A DNA stretch of 9,540 bases, taken from assembly GCA_020721745.1 (NCBI GenBank), contig DYMC01000093.1, forward strand, positions 1-9,540, given 5' to 3'. A model generated the notes under the pieces. It was not told the origin of the DNA, searched no databases, and saw nothing but the letters and a program-made list of their open reading frames with translations. The position numbers and the translations under genes were made by a program. Below, one piece after another: positions 1 to 7,092 of this stretch (position 1 is its first letter; each line of letters begins with the position of its first letter). The stretch comes from Lentisphaera sp. GTDB lineage: Bacteria > Verrucomicrobiota > Lentisphaeria > Victivallales > GWF2-50-93.

Positions 1-50
1 ATGAAATCACGTGTTGCCATGCCCGCGAAAGGAGTTTTGCAATTACCTCT
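1..50. repeat. Partial copy of the intergenic repeat element, cut by the window edge
   Basis: Bases 1-50 match the reverse complement of 4720-4769 at 48 of 50 positions (mismatches at 31 and 47). Bases 31-44 (GGAGTTTTGCAATT) are identical to 4881-4894, the right-hand terminal repeat of the other copy. The rest of this copy would lie to the left of the window. It ends about 50 bases past the nrdJ stop codon. Bases 51-95 hold no gene and no clear terminator. Confidence 0.85.
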
Positions 51-95
51 ATTGTCCGCCGCAGAAAACCGCAAGACTCCGATCCGCGCATCTCC

Positions 96-3000
96 TCACG
101 AGCATTTGCTGTATCCGCACGAGAGGCATTTGAGGCAGTTCTCCTCGCTGTATAGCGACGGCTGGTTGCACTGCGGGCAGAAGGCGAGCCTCCTGCCCCC
201 TCCATGTCCGGCCTTGTCCTTCGCCTTGTCTTCCTTCGTGCTTGCTTTCGCGGGAACTTTCGCCTGCATCATGCCAAGCTTTATCAGATGCTTCTCTATC
301 ACGAATCCAATGTCGGCCGCCAGCGACGGGACATATTTCCCCTCCGAGAAATAGCCTCCGTTCGGGTCGTATATGCTCTTGAGCTCCTCGACCAGGAAGC
401 TCGGGTCCGGCTCTCTCCTGAAGACCGCCGATATCAGGCGGGTCATCGCGACGATCCAGCTGAAGTGCTGGAGATTCTTGGTATTGATGAAGAGCTCGTA
501 GGGGCGCCTCCTGCAGTTTTCCTCTATGATGTCGTTTATCGTCAGATAGATCGCCTCGGGAGACAGCGGTGTCTTGATCTTGTAGGTTGTGCCCTCCAGC
601 TCGGCCGGACGAGGCAGATGGACCTGCGAGGCCAGCGCAACGCCATTGGCCGTCCCCTTCACCGTCTTCTTGTCGTCCTTTATGAGCACACCGGTTATAT
701 GCTCCGACGGACGGAAGGTGGTGCATCCCTTCAATCCCATGTCGTATGCCTTCTGGTATATCTCCTTGAACTTCTCGTAGGGGAAGTCGGCCGGCACATT
801 TATGGTCTTCGATATCGAGCTGTCCACGTATTTCTGCAGGGCGGCCTGCATCCTGATGTGGTCCTCCGGCGGAATGTCGTCAGACGTCACGAAAAAGTCC
901 GGAAGCTTGTCCTCTCCGTGGGACTCCGTGTATTTCATGTATGCGTGGTCGTAGACATCCACCGTCATGTTCTCGTCCATCGCGCCGGTCCTTATCTTTC
1001 TCTTGTATTTCAGCGCGAATATGGGTTCTATGCCACTGGATATGTTGCCCGCCAGGAGGCTGATCGTGCCTGTCGGCGCGATGGATGTCAGATGCGAATT
1101 TCGCATCCCGAACCTGCGGATGTCCTTCCTCAGCCCGGAAGGCAGGATCTTGAGGAATTCAGACTGCAGATACTTGTCCGGGGAGAAGAGCTCGAAGACC
1201 CCCCTTTCCCGTGCCAGCGCGCAGGACTCCTCGTATGCCGATAAGGTGATGGTGCGCATGATGTCGCCGGCCGTCTCAAGGGAAGCCTTGTCCCCGTATC
1301 TCATTCCGAGCATGCAGAAGGCGTCCGCAAGTCCGGTTATGCCTATTCCCATCCTGCGCTTCCTGCGGGCCTCGGCCTTCTGCGCCTCGAGCGGAAAGCG
1401 GCTTATTTCTATCACGTTGTCGAGCAGGCGGACGGCGGTCCTGGCCGTCCTTTCAATGCCGGAGTAGTCCACCGACGAGTCCTTGCTGAAAGGCGCCTTC
1501 ACGAAGCGGGTGAGGTTTACCGACCCCAGCAGGCATGCGCCGTAGGGGGGCAGGGGCTGTTCTCCGCAGTTGTGGGCGAGGAATCCATTTGCGTCAAAGG
1601 AGTTGGCTCCAGGGACCTGCACATCATAAACGTCTTCAATGCCATCCTTTGAGATTTCCGCTATCTCCGCGGTGAAGTTCTCACGGTTGAGGTTTCTCTT
1701 GTATTCTGCGATTTTCGCAATTAACTTTTCTCTTTTGGAGCAGTCCGAGAATCCGATATGCTCGGCAAATTCCGCGATATTGTCATTTGATATTATCAAT
1801 TCGTGCTGCGCCTTTGCCGGATAGAATTTCTTCGCCCCCTTTCCATCCGGGAGCAAGGATTTGCCGGCCTTCCTCCTGCTCCTGCAAAGAGTGGAAACGA
1901 TGCCAAGCCGAAGAAGAATTCTCTGGACCGACTCAAGAATTCCCGAATCAGACTGTGAAAGTCTTACAGAAAGCCCCTTGGCGAGGCCTCCCTGCACGGA
2001 ACCATCGCTGTCGAACAACCCCCTAATCAGCCCTCTGCAGAAAGCACTTGATGATTTTTCCATCTCGTCGGTGATGATCTTCAGTCCTTGACGCAGCCCG
2101 AGATTTTTTGCCAGATTCGCAAGTCCTCCGCATGAAAGGCGAAATTCGTTCCTTCCTGAAACTTTCTGCCACCCCTTGAAATCGCTCCTGTGCGGGATTT
2201 TCATCGCTGATTTCAACGCCTGCAACATGATTCCATCGCAATCTGGATTTTTCGGCCGCGCGGAGAGTATGGTCTTGTCTTTCTTCAGCGTTCCATCACC
2301 TATCAGAAGTCCCATGAGATATCCTTCATCCCAGTTTCCTGCGCCTTTCCACCCGATGTTGCCGCGGTGGTTGTTGAGCATGATTTTGTCGCCCTTGCGC
2401 AATGATCCGGCCTCGGACCAGCCGGATGAAATTGAATTCCGCGAAATTCGCAGAACCTTGCGGAGAGGATGTTCGGCTGTCAGGCGGATGGAATATCCCT
2501 CTTTTGTGACAAGCTTGAGAACATCCTTTTTTCCGCTCTTGAAGAAGCCGTTTTTGGATGGGAAATCCTTCCCGTCAATTCTGCATTTGAACTTTGCTCC
2601 AAGTATTTCGGAGACTTTTCTCGGTCCTTGTGGCCCATGCACCCAGGTGTCGGCGGTCACGCAGGGATTTGTCGCCCTTATCTCCTCGCAGTAGCGAAGG
2701 TTGTTCATCTGGTTGATGCGGTCTATGAATACCACGCCAGGCTCCGCGAAGTCGTATGTGGAGCGCATGATGTGCTCCCAGAGCTCGACGGCGTGGACCA
2801 TCTTTTTCACTTCGCCATTGAAAAGCAGCTCCCAGGGTTCGTTCTTCTTCAAGGCCAGCATGAATTTGTCCGTTACGGCGACGGAGAGATTGAACATCTG
2901 GAGGGATGCGTTCTTCCTTTTTGCCGCTATGAAGTCCATTATGTCCGGATGGTCGCAGCGCATCACGCCCATCTGCGCGCCGCGCCGCTGGCCCGCGCTC

Positions 3001-3482
3001 ATTATGGTCCTGCACGTGGAGTCGAGGACTTGCATGAAGCTTATCGGGCCGGAAGAGCTTGCCTCGCAACCCTTGATGTGGGAGCCGGCCGGGCGCAGGG
3101 TCGAGAAGTCGAATCCCACCCCGCCCCCCTGCTTCTGGGTGAGCGCAGCCTCCTTCACGGTGTCGAATATCCCCTCGATGGAATCCTCTATCGTGTTCAT
3201 CACATAGCAGTTGAACATGGTAACCGTCTGGCGCTCCGTGCCGGCGTTGGAGATTATCCTCCCCCCCGGAAGAAATCGGAAATCGTGGAGGATGTCAAGA
3301 AATTTGCCGGTCCATTCGGATTTGTTCTTTTCGGGCGCCGCCGCCGCCTTCGCCACACGCGCCAGGCTGTCCTCCACGGTCCTGTCCCCGGCAATCCCCT
3401 TGCGGGAACCCCTGTATCTGTATTTCTGCTCCCATATCTGCTTCGACACGTCGAAGACTTCCTTCTTCGCATGAGACGGCAT
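96..3482 (-). CDS. nrdJ: Adenosylcobalamin-dependent (class II) ribonucleotide reductase, interrupted by an intein
   Basis: Reduces ribonucleotides to deoxyribonucleotides in the cytoplasm using a B12-derived thiyl radical, without oxygen. The frame encodes 1128 residues; removing the intein (274-638) leaves a 763-residue reductase, normal for the NrdJ_Z type. Visible family motifs: first redox cysteine C92 (FNCYV), QGGGVGFDFS near 118-127, NP/CGEQ split by the intein with radical cysteine C639 and E641, second redox cysteine C650 (YGACLLGSVNL), PTGTIS at 803-808, a TSCPD-like region near 960-1060, and a C-terminal Cys-rich tail (C1102, C1105, C1116, C1119, C1122, C1127) ending GYSKC that likely relays electrons or binds zinc. 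No ATP-cone precedes the catalytic domain. I chose the ATG at 3482 because GGGGAG lies 5 bases upstream and homologues start shortly before the IW..KYRY motif. In-frame GTG 3527 and ATG 3521 are alternatives; the latter overlaps the corA stop as ATGA. Probably co-transcribed with corA. Confidence 0.95.
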   Translation of the reverse strand: MPSHAKKEVFDVSKQIWEQKYRYRGSRKGIAGDRTVEDSLARVAKAAAAPEKNKSEWTGKFLDILHDFRFLPGGRIISNAGTERQTVTMFNCYVMNTIEDSIEGIFDTVKEAALTQKQGGGVGFDFSTLRPAGSHIKGCEASSSGPISFMQVLDSTCRTIMSAGQRRGAQMGVMRCDHPDIMDFIAAKRKNASLQMFNLSVAVTDKFMLALKKNEPWELLFNGEVKKMVHAVELWEHIMRSTYDFAEPGVVFIDRINQMNNLRYCEEIRATNPCVTADTWVHGPQGPRKVSEILGAKFKCRIDGKDFPSKNGFFKSGKKDVLKLVTKEGYSIRLTAEHPLRKVLRISRNSISSGWSEAGSLRKGDKIMLNNHRGNIGWKGAGNWDEGYLMGLLIGDGTLKKDKTILSARPKNPDCDGIMLQALKSAMKIPHRSDFKGWQKVSGRNEFRLSCGGLANLAKNLGLRQGLKIITDEMEKSSSAFCRGLIRGLFDSDGSVQGGLAKGLSVRLSQSDSGILESVQRILLRLGIVSTLCRSRRKAGKSLLPDGKGAKKFYPAKAQHELIISNDNIAEFAEHIGFSDCSKREKLIAKIAEYKRNLNRENFTAEIAEISKDGIEDVYDVQVPGANSFDANGFLAHNCGEQPLPPYGACLLGSVNLTRFVKAPFSKDSSVDYSGIERTARTAVRLLDNVIEISRFPLEAQKAEARRKRRMGIGITGLADAFCMLGMRYGDKASLETAGDIMRTITLSAYEESCALARERGVFELFSPDKYLQSEFLKILPSGLRKDIRRFGMRNSHLTSIAPTGTISLLAGNISSGIEPIFALKYKRKIRTGAMDENMTVDVYDHAYMKYTESHGEDKLPDFFVTSDDIPPEDHIRMQAALQKYVDSSISKTINVPADFPYEKFKEIYQKAYDMGLKGCTTFRPSEHITGVLIKDDKKTVKGTANGVALASQVHLPRPAELEGTTYKIKTPLSPEAIYLTINDIIEENCRRRPYELFINTKNLQHFSWIVAMTRLISAVFRREPDPSFLVEELKSIYDPNGGYFSEGKYVPSLAADIGFVIEKHLIKLGMMQAKVPAKASTKEDKAKDKAGHGGGRRLAFCPQCNQPSLYSEENCLKCLSCGYSKCS
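1569..2663 (-). mobile_element. LAGLIDADG homing-endonuclease intein inside NrdJ
   Basis: A 365-residue protein-splicing element, NrdJ residues 274-638. It begins with Cys1 (CVTADTWVHG, block A). It has a block B TAEH (T335, H338), a first dodecapeptide GYLMGLLIGDG (387-397), a second GLIRGLFDSDG (484-494), and a block F VYDVQV ending FLAHN with penultimate His637 and terminal Asn638. The +1 residue is C639 of the reductase. All residues required for standard class 1 splicing are present, and both LAGLIDADG motifs keep their acidic residue, so splicing and homing may both be functional. This is a known RIR1/NrdJ insertion site type: inteins in reductases sit in conserved active-site sequence. 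The frame is uninterrupted. Base composition is lower in GC than the flanking reductase: by hand count, 23 of 60 bases in 1681-1740 against 33 of 60 in 1081-1140. This suggests separate acquisition. Confidence 0.95.
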
Positions 3483-3487
3483 TTGTT

Positions 3488-3493
3488 CTCCCC
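3488..3493 (-). promoter_or_regulatory. Ribosome binding site favouring the nrdJ start at 3482
   Basis: GGGGAG on the minus strand ends 5 bases before ATG 3482, an ideal Shine-Dalgarno arrangement. A second purine-rich match (AGGAAG, about 3532-3537) would serve the GTG at 3527 at similar spacing, so the longer start is not excluded. The choice of 3482 rests on signal strength and on the length of N-termini in the family. Confidence 0.5.
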
Positions 3494-3517
3494 TGTGTTT
3501 TTTTTCGGAATCCTTGT

Positions 3518-4606
3518 TCATATCCACCTGTTCTTCCTGAAGAACGCGAGCATGCAGAGAGCGACCGCCATCATGACCCCGAGAACGGCGAAATACCCGT
3601 ATCTCCAGTTCAGCTCGGGCATGTTGAACGGCGAGGCGTCGGTATGGAAGTTCATCCCGTATATCCCGGAAATGAACGTGAGCGGAATAAATATCGTCGA
3701 GATGATCGTCAGAACCTTCATTATCTGGTTCATCCTGTTGCTTATGCTCGACAGATACACGTCGTGCATGCTCGACAGCATCTCCCTGAAGCTGTCTATC
3801 GTCTCAACCACCTGGACGGTGTGGTCGTATGAATCCTTGAAATACATCATTATCTCGTCGCCGATGAATTCGCTGTGGGATCTGTGCAGGCCGGACAAAA
3901 TCTCCCTCAGCGGCCCCACCGAGCGCCTGAGGAATATCATCTCCCGTTTCAGCTCGTGTATGTCCATCAGCGCCTCCTTTCCGGGAGAATTCTCGACCAG
4001 ACTGTCCTCGATCCCCTCAACCTCCTCGCCTATCTTGTCCAACACCACGAAATATCCGTCCACTATTGCATCAACGAGGCTGTAGGCCAGATAGTCGGCA
4101 CCCATCTTCCTTATCCTGCCCTTGCTGTTTCTTATCCTGTCCCTGATCAGGTCAAAGACATCGCCCTCGACCTCCTGGAAGGTGATCAGGATGTCCTTCA
4201 TCAGTATCATGCTCACCTGCTCCGCATTGATGATATACTCGTTCTCGTCGAACCTGATCATGCGGAGGACGATAAACATGAACTTGTCGTATTCCTCTAT
4301 TTTCGGGCGCGGGTCTATGGAGAGTATGTCCTCGAGAATAAGCGGGTGTATCCCGTATTTCTCGCCAATCCGCGTCATCACCGAACTGTCGTGGAGGCCG
4401 TCTATGTTTATCCACGAGACACTGGTGCCGTCGGGCCGCCTGAAGGCATCCTCGATGTCCTCATGGACCTTCTCCTCGCAGAAGCCCTCCCCGTAATGCA
4501 TGCTCTTGATCACCGTCTTCCTGTAGCGATCGTCGCTTATGAGCGTGACCGAGCCGGGGGGAAGCCCCTTTCTTCTCGCTGCATTTTCCAAATATCTTGA
4601 AATCAT
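3518..4606 (-). CDS. corA: CorA-family magnesium/cobalt transporter
   Basis: A 362-residue inner-membrane channel for Mg2+ (and Co2+), of usual CorA length, acting as a pentamer in known members. A long, acidic, helical cytoplasmic domain covers about residues 1-290. Two C-terminal membrane segments follow: about 297-317, ending in the signature YGMNF (Y316 G317 M318 N319), and about 336-355. The periplasmic loop contains MPEL, and the protein ends in the basic tail FRKNRWI, all typical of CorA. The start at ATG 4606 (MISRYLENAA) is chosen because the upstream extension to 4759 is low-complexity, unlike CorA, and runs into a repeat element; the ribosome site is weak (GGGCGG). The stop TGA at 3518-3520 overlaps an in-frame ATG of nrdJ, so the two genes very likely share a transcript and may be translationally coupled. 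A functional link between cation uptake and the reductase is not shown. Confidence 0.93.
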   Translation of the reverse strand: MISRYLENAARRKGLPPGSVTLISDDRYRKTVIKSMHYGEGFCEEKVHEDIEDAFRRPDGTSVSWINIDGLHDSSVMTRIGEKYGIHPLILEDILSIDPRPKIEEYDKFMFIVLRMIRFDENEYIINAEQVSMILMKDILITFQEVEGDVFDLIRDRIRNSKGRIRKMGADYLAYSLVDAIVDGYFVVLDKIGEEVEGIEDSLVENSPGKEALMDIHELKREMIFLRRSVGPLREILSGLHRSHSEFIGDEIMMYFKDSYDHTVQVVETIDSFREMLSSMHDVYLSSISNRMNQIMKVLTIISTIFIPLTFISGIYGMNFHTDASPFNMPELNWRYGYFAVLGVMMAVALCMLAFFRKNRWI

Positions 4607-4650
4607 GAAAGACCGCCCTGCACAATGCTCCCGCTTCTGATTCTCCGGAA

Positions 4651-4676
4651 AATATATCGGGCGGACGCAAAAACAA
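4651..4676 (-). promoter_or_regulatory. Possible promoter for corA-nrdJ
   Basis: On the minus strand a TATATT -10-like box (4651-4656) lies about 45 bases upstream of the corA ATG. The best -35-like match, TTGTTT at 4671-4676, is only 14 bases away (15 if read as CTTGTT), shorter than ideal. It is the only reasonable sigma-70-like pair between the repeat element and corA. Confidence 0.3.
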
Positions 4677-4719
4677 GCCCCGCTTCCTTGTAAAACACAG
4701 GAAAGTGGTCTATATTCCC

Positions 4720-4769
4720 AGAAGTAATTGCAAAACTCTTTTCGCGGGCATGGCAACACGTGATTTCAT
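4720..4769. repeat. Inverted partner of the repeat at the window start
   Basis: The reverse complement of this stretch repeats bases 1-50 with two mismatches. Together the copies bracket the corA-nrdJ unit in inverted orientation, with the same end of the element facing inward on both sides. This stretch is the left part of the larger element at 4726-4894. Confidence 0.85.
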
Positions 4770-4788
4770 ACGTGTCAAGAGCATGCCC
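4746..4788. repeat. Hairpin 1 of the intergenic element
   Basis: Nested inverted repeat. Outer arms are GGGCATG (4746-4752) and CATGCCC (4782-4788); inner arms are ACACGT (4756-4761) and ACGTGT (4770-4775) around an 8-base loop, with an asymmetric 3/6-base internal loop between the arm pairs. The half visible in the window-edge copy is conserved. Confidence 0.6.
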
Positions 4789-4792
4789 CTCC

Positions 4793-4819
4793 ACGCCGAT
4801 TTTTGCGAAAAATCGGCGT
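4793..4819. repeat. Hairpin 2: perfect 12-bp stem, 3-base loop
   Basis: ACGCCGATTTTT (4793-4804), loop GCG, AAAAATCGGCGT (4808-4819). Flanking CCCTCC (4787-4792) and GGAGGG (4826-4831) could extend the stem across a six-base A-rich bulge. The A-tract after the stem gives a T-run on the minus strand, so it could end transcripts entering leftward from the activase side; it is unlikely to be a terminator for rightward transcription. Confidence 0.6.
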
Positions 4820-4829
4820 AAAAATGGAG

Positions 4830-4880
4830 GGACGCGGTTTTGCCTGCGGCAAGCGTCGCTTCGCTCGGCAAGGCGCGTCC
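4830..4880. repeat. Hairpin 3 of the intergenic element
   Basis: Outer arms GGACGCG (4830-4836) and CGCGTCC (4874-4880) pair perfectly. Inside, TTGCC (4840-4844) can pair with GGCAA (4867-4871), and a small inner AGCG/CGCT stem is possible, giving a branched or long imperfect hairpin. It abuts the right terminal repeat. Confidence 0.55.
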
Positions 4881-4922
4881 GGAGTTTTGCAATTGGCTAC
4901 CCAGTTTAACCAACATCATAGA

Positions 4923-7058
4923 ATGACATCTGAGATATTTCTTGGAATAGACATCGGCTCGACGACGCTGAAAGCCGTCCTTCTCAGCGACAAGGGCAAG
5001 GTGAGGCATTCCCTCTACACCCGCACGAAGCCGGCCGAGGGCCGCGGCGACAAGCTGGTGTGCGAGGGGCGGTGCCACGAGTGCGGCAGGTGCAGCCTTG
5101 GTGCCCTGAAGAAGACCATCGGCGAATTTCTTTCCTCCGCCGGGATTTCCGAGGACGAGATAGCCGGGACGGTGGTCACCGGCAGCCAGATCGTGGAGGA
5201 ACTGCGCAAGTTCATCAAATACGACCAATACGTGAGCGAGATTTCCGCCCATGTCGCCGGCGCCCTCCAATACTATCCCAACTGCAAGGCCATCCTCGAT
5301 GTCGGAGGGCAGGACAGCAAGGCCATCCTCTTCAACGACAAAATGGGGCTCTGGATGTCGAAGATGAGCGGCATATGCGCCGCCGGCACTGGAGCATTTC
5401 TCGACAGCGTCGCGGCGAAGCTCAACGTGCCTGTGGAAGAGATGGCGGACAAGGTGAACTACGATTCCGACCTGGAGTTCTCCTCCGTCTGCGCGGTTCT
5501 CAGCGCGACCTCGATAAACAAGTTCAAGAACCGCTTCCCGATGGGAGACATCATAGCTGGAGCCTGCAGAGCCCAGGCCAGGACGGTCATGTCGGGCGTG
5601 GGCGAGATATTCATAAACTACAAGGGCGACATACTCTTCCAGGGCGGTGTCGCGGCGAACAGGGCCGTGGCCTATTATCTCAAGGAGATAACAGGCAACA
5701 ACATCATAATTCCCGAATTCCACCGGGTGATGGGGGCGCTTGGGGCGGCCGTCCTCGCGCGCCAGTATTGCATGCTAAGAAGAAACCTCCCCTTCAAGAG
5801 CGAGAAGAAGGCTCAAGTCTGCGACTCGGAGAAGCTAAAAAGCGTTTCGTATCGCTCCAACCTCACGCGGAGCGAGTTCTTTTCCAGAAACAACAAGGCG
5901 CCTCTCGTCTGGAGAAATCTCTTCTTCCCGTCGGAAATACTAAACGCGATGGGGCTGAGGAGCCTCACCCTGGAGACATACGCCGCGCTCCATGCGAGAA
6001 ACCAGAAGAAGGTGCGAAAGGCCTTCGACAACGCCGGATACAAGGGATTCTCCGCGGAGACCTGCTCCTTCCTGAGAATAGCCGAGGGCATAGAACTCCC
6101 AAAACCTGCCTTCATCGTCTCCACCTCCGAACCATGCCAGCAGGGGGAAAGAATATTCAGGGACCTTGCCAAGGCATACGGAATCACCAGCAATTTCTAC
6201 TCCCTCCACACCCCGGTGATAGAGGACAACGCCTCCCTCGAGAACATCGCCGCAGGTCTCGAGGAATCCGTCTTCCGCCTCGAAAAGGCAACCGGAATAA
6301 GCATGGTCCCGGAACGGCTCGCCGAAGCCTGCGAGCTCTCCAACGAGGCCAGGGCTATAGCCATGCGATGCAACGAACTCAGGCTCGGCTCCCCTCCGCT
6401 CATACGCGGGACAGACGCTGTCTACTTCGCCTCCATGTTCTCCCAGCTATGGGGCAAGAGGGAGTTCGTCCAACTGCAGAAGAACTTCCTGGAGGACCTC
6501 GAAAAGAGGATCGAAAAAATCGACAAGTCTGTCAAGATAGACGACACCCACCGCATCATATGGCTGCACCTTCCGCCGTTCTACGACTCCAAGCTGCTCG
6601 ACTTCATCGAGGTGCAATGCTCCGCCCCGATAGTCTTCGAGGAGGTCAACTTCGTGGACTGGGAGCCGCTGAACCCCGAAGACCCCTACCGCTCCCTCGC
6701 AAGGAAACTCCTCACCGTCGGATTCCTCGACCCCCACCTGCGCGTGAGCCACGTGATCAACACATCCATAAAGGGAAGGCTCAACGGATGCATCCTCTAC
6801 AACCACATGTTCGGAAGATGCTCCATGGCCGACAGCTGCTTCATAAAACTCCTGAGGGAGAACCTCGCCGAGGCGAAAATTCCGCTCCTCGTCCTCGACG
6901 GAGACTGCATAGACCCCACCATAGACCCATGCAGCACCTACACGAAGGTATCGGCCTACATCGAGGCTCTCAACGAGACTAAATACGGCAACATATTCGG
7001 TCCGGCAGGCAATATCGTTCCAGTCCAGCAGAATCAAAACTCGGCAAAGGCGATCTGA
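4923..7058 (+). CDS. BadF/HgdC-type ATPase activase fused to a 2-hydroxyacyl-CoA dehydratase-like (HGD-D) domain
   Basis: A 711-residue cytoplasmic protein. Residues 1-280 are an ASKHA-fold ATPase of the BadF/BadG/BcrA/HgdC family, with GIDIGSTTLKAV (8-19), DVGGQDSKA (126-134), GGVAAN (241-246), and C152 (CAAGTG) and C190 (SSVCAVL), which in HgdC bridge a [4Fe-4S] cluster at the dimer interface. Such activases use ATP to push one low-potential electron onto a partner. Residues about 320-690 resemble the HGD-D/YjiM-like partner: FFPSEILNAMG, ETCSFLR (C381), SEPCQQG (C405), the C623/C633/C639 cluster, and GDCIDPTIDPC (C662, C670). The protein therefore appears to join reductase and acceptor in one chain. 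An extra CX3CX2CX2C (C47, C51, C54, C57) lies near the N-terminus. Start ATG 4923 is chosen because upstream codons read through the repeat element; no Shine-Dalgarno is evident. The substrate is unknown; a double-cubane-cluster-type reductase is an alternative to a true dehydratase. Confidence 0.85.
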   Translation: MTSEIFLGIDIGSTTLKAVLLSDKGKVRHSLYTRTKPAEGRGDKLVCEGRCHECGRCSLGALKKTIGEFLSSAGISEDEIAGTVVTGSQIVEELRKFIKYDQYVSEISAHVAGALQYYPNCKAILDVGGQDSKAILFNDKMGLWMSKMSGICAAGTGAFLDSVAAKLNVPVEEMADKVNYDSDLEFSSVCAVLSATSINKFKNRFPMGDIIAGACRAQARTVMSGVGEIFINYKGDILFQGGVAANRAVAYYLKEITGNNIIIPEFHRVMGALGAAVLARQYCMLRRNLPFKSEKKAQVCDSEKLKSVSYRSNLTRSEFFSRNNKAPLVWRNLFFPSEILNAMGLRSLTLETYAALHARNQKKVRKAFDNAGYKGFSAETCSFLRIAEGIELPKPAFIVSTSEPCQQGERIFRDLAKAYGITSNFYSLHTPVIEDNASLENIAAGLEESVFRLEKATGISMVPERLAEACELSNEARAIAMRCNELRLGSPPLIRGTDAVYFASMFSQLWGKREFVQLQKNFLEDLEKRIEKIDKSVKIDDTHRIIWLHLPPFYDSKLLDFIEVQCSAPIVFEEVNFVDWEPLNPEDPYRSLARKLLTVGFLDPHLRVSHVINTSIKGRLNGCILYNHMFGRCSMADSCFIKLLRENLAEAKIPLLVLDGDCIDPTIDPCSTYTKVSAYIEALNETKYGNIFGPAGNIVPVQQNQNSAKAI

Positions 7059-7092
7059 ACACAAAGTGTTTCCATTCACCCCCGAATCCAGC

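Larger units (their letters stand above)
4726..4894. mobile_element. MITE-like or REP-like structured intergenic element, about 169 bp
   Basis: The ends are perfect 13-bp inverted repeats: AATTGCAAAACTC at 4726-4738 and GAGTTTTGCAATT at 4882-4894. Between them are three hairpins (4746-4788, 4793-4819, 4830-4880). There is no transposase or convincing coding sequence. A second, partial copy at the left window edge shows that the sequence is repeated. No target-site duplication is obvious: the flanking triplets are AGT on the left and GGC on the right. Small size, terminal inverted repeats and internal palindromes fit a non-autonomous MITE or a REP-type palindromic repeat; I cannot tell which. 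With flanking spacers it explains the gene-free region 4607-4922. Confidence 0.6.

Noticed and set aside
1..354. A 117-residue plus-strand open frame starting at the first base
   Set aside because: It begins in the repeat copy and then runs antisense to the nrdJ C-terminus. The shared first residues (MKSRVAMPAK) with a minus-strand frame near 4769 reflect the DNA repeat, not a gene.
2469..4085. Long 538-residue plus-strand open frame
   Set aside because: It is antisense to both nrdJ and corA, shows no family motif, and is rich in His/Arg/Leu as expected for a shadow of GC-rich coding sequence.
4607..4759. N-terminal extension of corA to 4759
   Set aside because: The added 51 residues have no CorA similarity, are Cys/Phe-rich and run into the repeat element; ATG 4606 begins sequence typical of the family.
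4793..4819. Hairpin 2 as an intrinsic terminator for corA or the activase
   Set aside because: It lies upstream of both genes' starts, not downstream of either; a role in blocking read-through remains possible but is unsupported.
4710..5723. 337-residue minus-strand open frame opposite the activase
   Set aside because: It mirrors the activase coding frame and continues into the repeat element; no recognisable domain, and it would overlap a clearly real gene.
5060..6982. 640-residue plus-strand frame inside the activase
   Set aside because: Low-complexity Arg/Pro/Gln-rich translation in the +1 frame of a gene with clear motifs; an artefact of codon bias.
7058..7070. Small AACAC/GTGTT hairpin after the activase as a terminator
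   Set aside because: Only 5 bp with no T-run; too weak to call a terminator.
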